Both the position numbers and the translations under genes were made by a program. DNA of 31,768 nucleotides, from assembly GCA_910584945.1 (NCBI GenBank), contig CAJUDY010000043.1, positions 1 through 31,768 on the forward strand, in the 5' to 3' direction. Numbering within the stretch: the first letter of the stretch is position 1; each line of letters opens with the position of its first letter. The DNA is from an uncultured Lachnospiraceae bacterium. Its GTDB lineage: Bacteria > Bacillota > Clostridia > Lachnospirales > Lachnospiraceae. Below the pieces are notes generated by a model. It worked only from the letters and a program-made list of their open reading frames with translations. It was not told where the DNA came from and did no database searches. This document shows positions 30,083 to 31,768 of this stretch, piece after piece.

Positions 30083-31675
30083 ATGAGGAAGAGATTCAAT
30101 GTAAACGGCATCTGCTATCCGGATGAGCATTATATGGTAAATCTTGACAGCCGCGTGGAAAAGATTATACAGGATCTGGTTTTACAGAATAAATATTTTA
30201 CCATCAACCGCGCGCGTCAGTATGGAAAGACAACAACACTGGATCTTCTTTACCGGAGGCTCGCGGAGAACTTTAGTGTGTTTTTGCTGAGCTTTGAGGA
30301 TATGGGCAGCGCGTCTTTTTCGGACGAACATCAGTTTTGCAGGACGTTTCTTCGGTTACTGAAAACACAGATAGATTATGGGATGACAGCCGGAATTCCG
30401 GAGGATGTTTCGAAAGAGATGGAAGGAGATATGGAGCAGAGGAATTTTGATTTTCCGATGCTGAAAAATTTTTTCACGCATATGTGTACGAATACAGACA
30501 GACCGGTGGTACTGATCATAGATGAAGTGGATCAGGCGAGCAATAACCAGATCTTTCTTGATTTTCTGTCAATTCTACGCAGCATGTATTTGAAAAGACG
30601 ATATATCAGGACCTTTCAGTCGGTGATTCTTGCAAGCGTATATGATGTGAAAAACCTCCAGGTCAAGCTTCGCCCGGACGAGGAACATAAATATAACAGC
30701 CCATGGAATATCGCGGCAGATTTTGATATGGATATGAGTTTTTCCGTAGCGGACATTGCCGGTATGCTGGGAGAATATGAGCAAGATCATCACACGGGAA
30801 TGGATATTTCCAACGTCAGTCAGATGATCTGGGACTATACGGAAGGCTATCCCTATCTGGTATCCAGGCTCTGTCAGTCGATGGACGAGCAGACGGATGA
30901 AAACGGCAGTCATCCGGACCGATCTGCCGCATGGACCCGGGAGGGATTACTGAGTGCGGTAAAAAAGCTTTTGGAAGAACGAAATACATTATTTGACGAT
31001 ATGGGGAAAAAACTGTCAGATGTAAAAAGTCTGGATCGTATGATTCGCTCTATTTTATTCCAGGGGAAGAAGATTCCCTATAATCCCGATGATGAGGCTG
31101 TACGCCTCGGAAGCATGTTTGGATATTTGAAAAAGAAAGACGGAACAGTCGCTGTCAGCAACCGTATCTTCGAGACCCGATTGTATAATCGTTATCTTTC
31201 GGAAAACATAACAGAAGACGCACTGCTGGATGCGGCCAATATGGGGAAGAATCAATTCACGGCCGGCGGTTTCCTGAACATGGATCTGGTCATGGAAAAA
31301 TTTATGCACCATTTTACGGAGATCTATGGGGACAGAGAGGTTCATTTTCTCGAGGAAAACGGACGCCGCATTTTTCTGACTTATTTAAGACCGATTATAA
31401 ATGGGGTTGGGAATTACTATGTAGAGGCCAGGACCCGGGATTTGCGCCGGACAGACGTGATTGTGGATTATCTGGGGAAGCAGTATGTGATAGAAATGAA
31501 GCTGTGGCATGGAAGCGAATATCATTACAGAGGAGAATTGCAGCTGGCCGGATATCTGGATGCTTACGGACTGGACAGAGGGTATCTTCTCAGCTTCAAT
31601 TTCAATAAAAATAAGAAGCCGGGGATCAAAGAGATAGACTGTGACGGAAAGCGGATATTGGAAGTGGTGGTGTAG
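30083..31675 (+). CDS. AAA ATPase with C-terminal PD-(D/E)XK nuclease-like domain
   Basis: The 530-residue protein has an N-terminal AAA/STAND-like ATPase module. The P-loop region is NRARQYGKTTTLDLL (Lys49), Walker B is VVLIIDEVD (142-150), and a sensor-like QSVILASVYDVK follows. A helical middle part contains GYPYLVSRLCQ. The C-terminal part (about 440-490) has RRTDVIVDYLGKQYVIEMKLW, in which Asp458, Glu471 and Lys473 match the PD-(D/E)XK nuclease core, and Gln487 in GELQLAGYLD follows. Such ATPase-nuclease proteins are multi-copy in gut Clostridia and suspected defence or mobile genes; function unknown. GGAGG lies 6 bases before the ATG. A start-less fragment of a paralogue is upstream. 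Confidence 0.85.
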   Translation: MRKRFNVNGICYPDEHYMVNLDSRVEKIIQDLVLQNKYFTINRARQYGKTTTLDLLYRRLAENFSVFLLSFEDMGSASFSDEHQFCRTFLRLLKTQIDYGMTAGIPEDVSKEMEGDMEQRNFDFPMLKNFFTHMCTNTDRPVVLIIDEVDQASNNQIFLDFLSILRSMYLKRRYIRTFQSVILASVYDVKNLQVKLRPDEEHKYNSPWNIAADFDMDMSFSVADIAGMLGEYEQDHHTGMDISNVSQMIWDYTEGYPYLVSRLCQSMDEQTDENGSHPDRSAAWTREGLLSAVKKLLEERNTLFDDMGKKLSDVKSLDRMIRSILFQGKKIPYNPDDEAVRLGSMFGYLKKKDGTVAVSNRIFETRLYNRYLSENITEDALLDAANMGKNQFTAGGFLNMDLVMEKFMHHFTEIYGDREVHFLEENGRRIFLTYLRPIINGVGNYYVEARTRDLRRTDVIVDYLGKQYVIEMKLWHGSEYHYRGELQLAGYLDAYGLDRGYLLSFNFNKNKKPGIKEIDCDGKRILEVVV

Positions 31676-31768
31676 TGGGTAAGATTGAGATGTATGTGTC
31701 TGTACCCCCGGGCGCACGGAAATCAATTTTCAATAATATCGCAAATGCAGGATGGATCAAGCAGACAG
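31675..31768 (+). CDS. Possible start of a further gene, cut by the window end
   Basis: A frame open to the window end can begin at GTG 31675, overlapping the ATPase stop, or at ATG 31690 (MYVSVPPGARKSIFNNIANA). GGTGG lies a few bases before the GTG. About 26-31 residues are visible, too few to recognise a family; it may not be a gene. Confidence 0.3.
   Translation, partial: MGKIEMYVSVPPGARKSIFNNIANAGWIKQT

Overview
The window reads as a chromosomal segment of a Gram-positive, endospore-forming member of the Clostridia, most likely Lachnospiraceae. Supporting signs are strong AGGAGG-type ribosome binding sites, the murB-rapZ-whiA-crh-like gene order, a SleC-type cortex-lytic enzyme, a PdaB-type deacetylase, cdaA-cdaR, and a Bacillus-type SOS box (GAAC-N4-GTTC). 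The family-level placement is inference from gene content, not from a marker comparison.

Layout. Positions 1-106 hold the tail of an unidentified membrane protein. A terminator, a LexA box and a promoter overlap one another ahead of uvrA (247-3105). Then comes a compact envelope/regulation block: murB, rapZ, whiA and an HPr/Crh-like gene, without the yvcK gene that usually sits between rapZ and whiA. A second housekeeping run holds a SAM methyltransferase, hslO (Hsp33) and nadE. It is followed by a sleC-like germination enzyme whose ribosome binding site lies in a hairpin, a three-hairpin tandem repeat, mreB/mbl, recD2 and a comF-family gene. Next come two unassigned membrane proteins leading into cdaA-cdaR (c-di-AMP synthesis and its regulator).

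From 19367 to 27644 lies a surface-polysaccharide locus: a large DUF2142-like membrane protein, a Wzx-type flippase, three family-2 glycosyltransferases (two clearly paralogous) and a HAD phosphatase. Its intergenic leaders carry a recurring structured element (AAAACAGC ... GGAACTT) just after a stop codon and just before the next ribosome binding site. A third, diverged copy leads into a broken barnase-type ribonuclease.

From about 27700 to the end the window turns accessory: the ribonuclease remnant, a convergent deacetylase, an orphan ribbon-helix-helix protein, and a mosaic of three broken genes (the first codons of an AAA ATPase, the N-terminal half of an MNT nucleotidyltransferase, and a Uma2-family endonuclease on the other strand). 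An intact AAA ATPase/PD-(D/E)XK nuclease follows. The intact ATPase and its remnant share the same promoter, and that promoter is built into a terminator hairpin. The strongest candidates for something undescribed are the repeated polysaccharide-locus leader and this promoter-in-terminator cassette.
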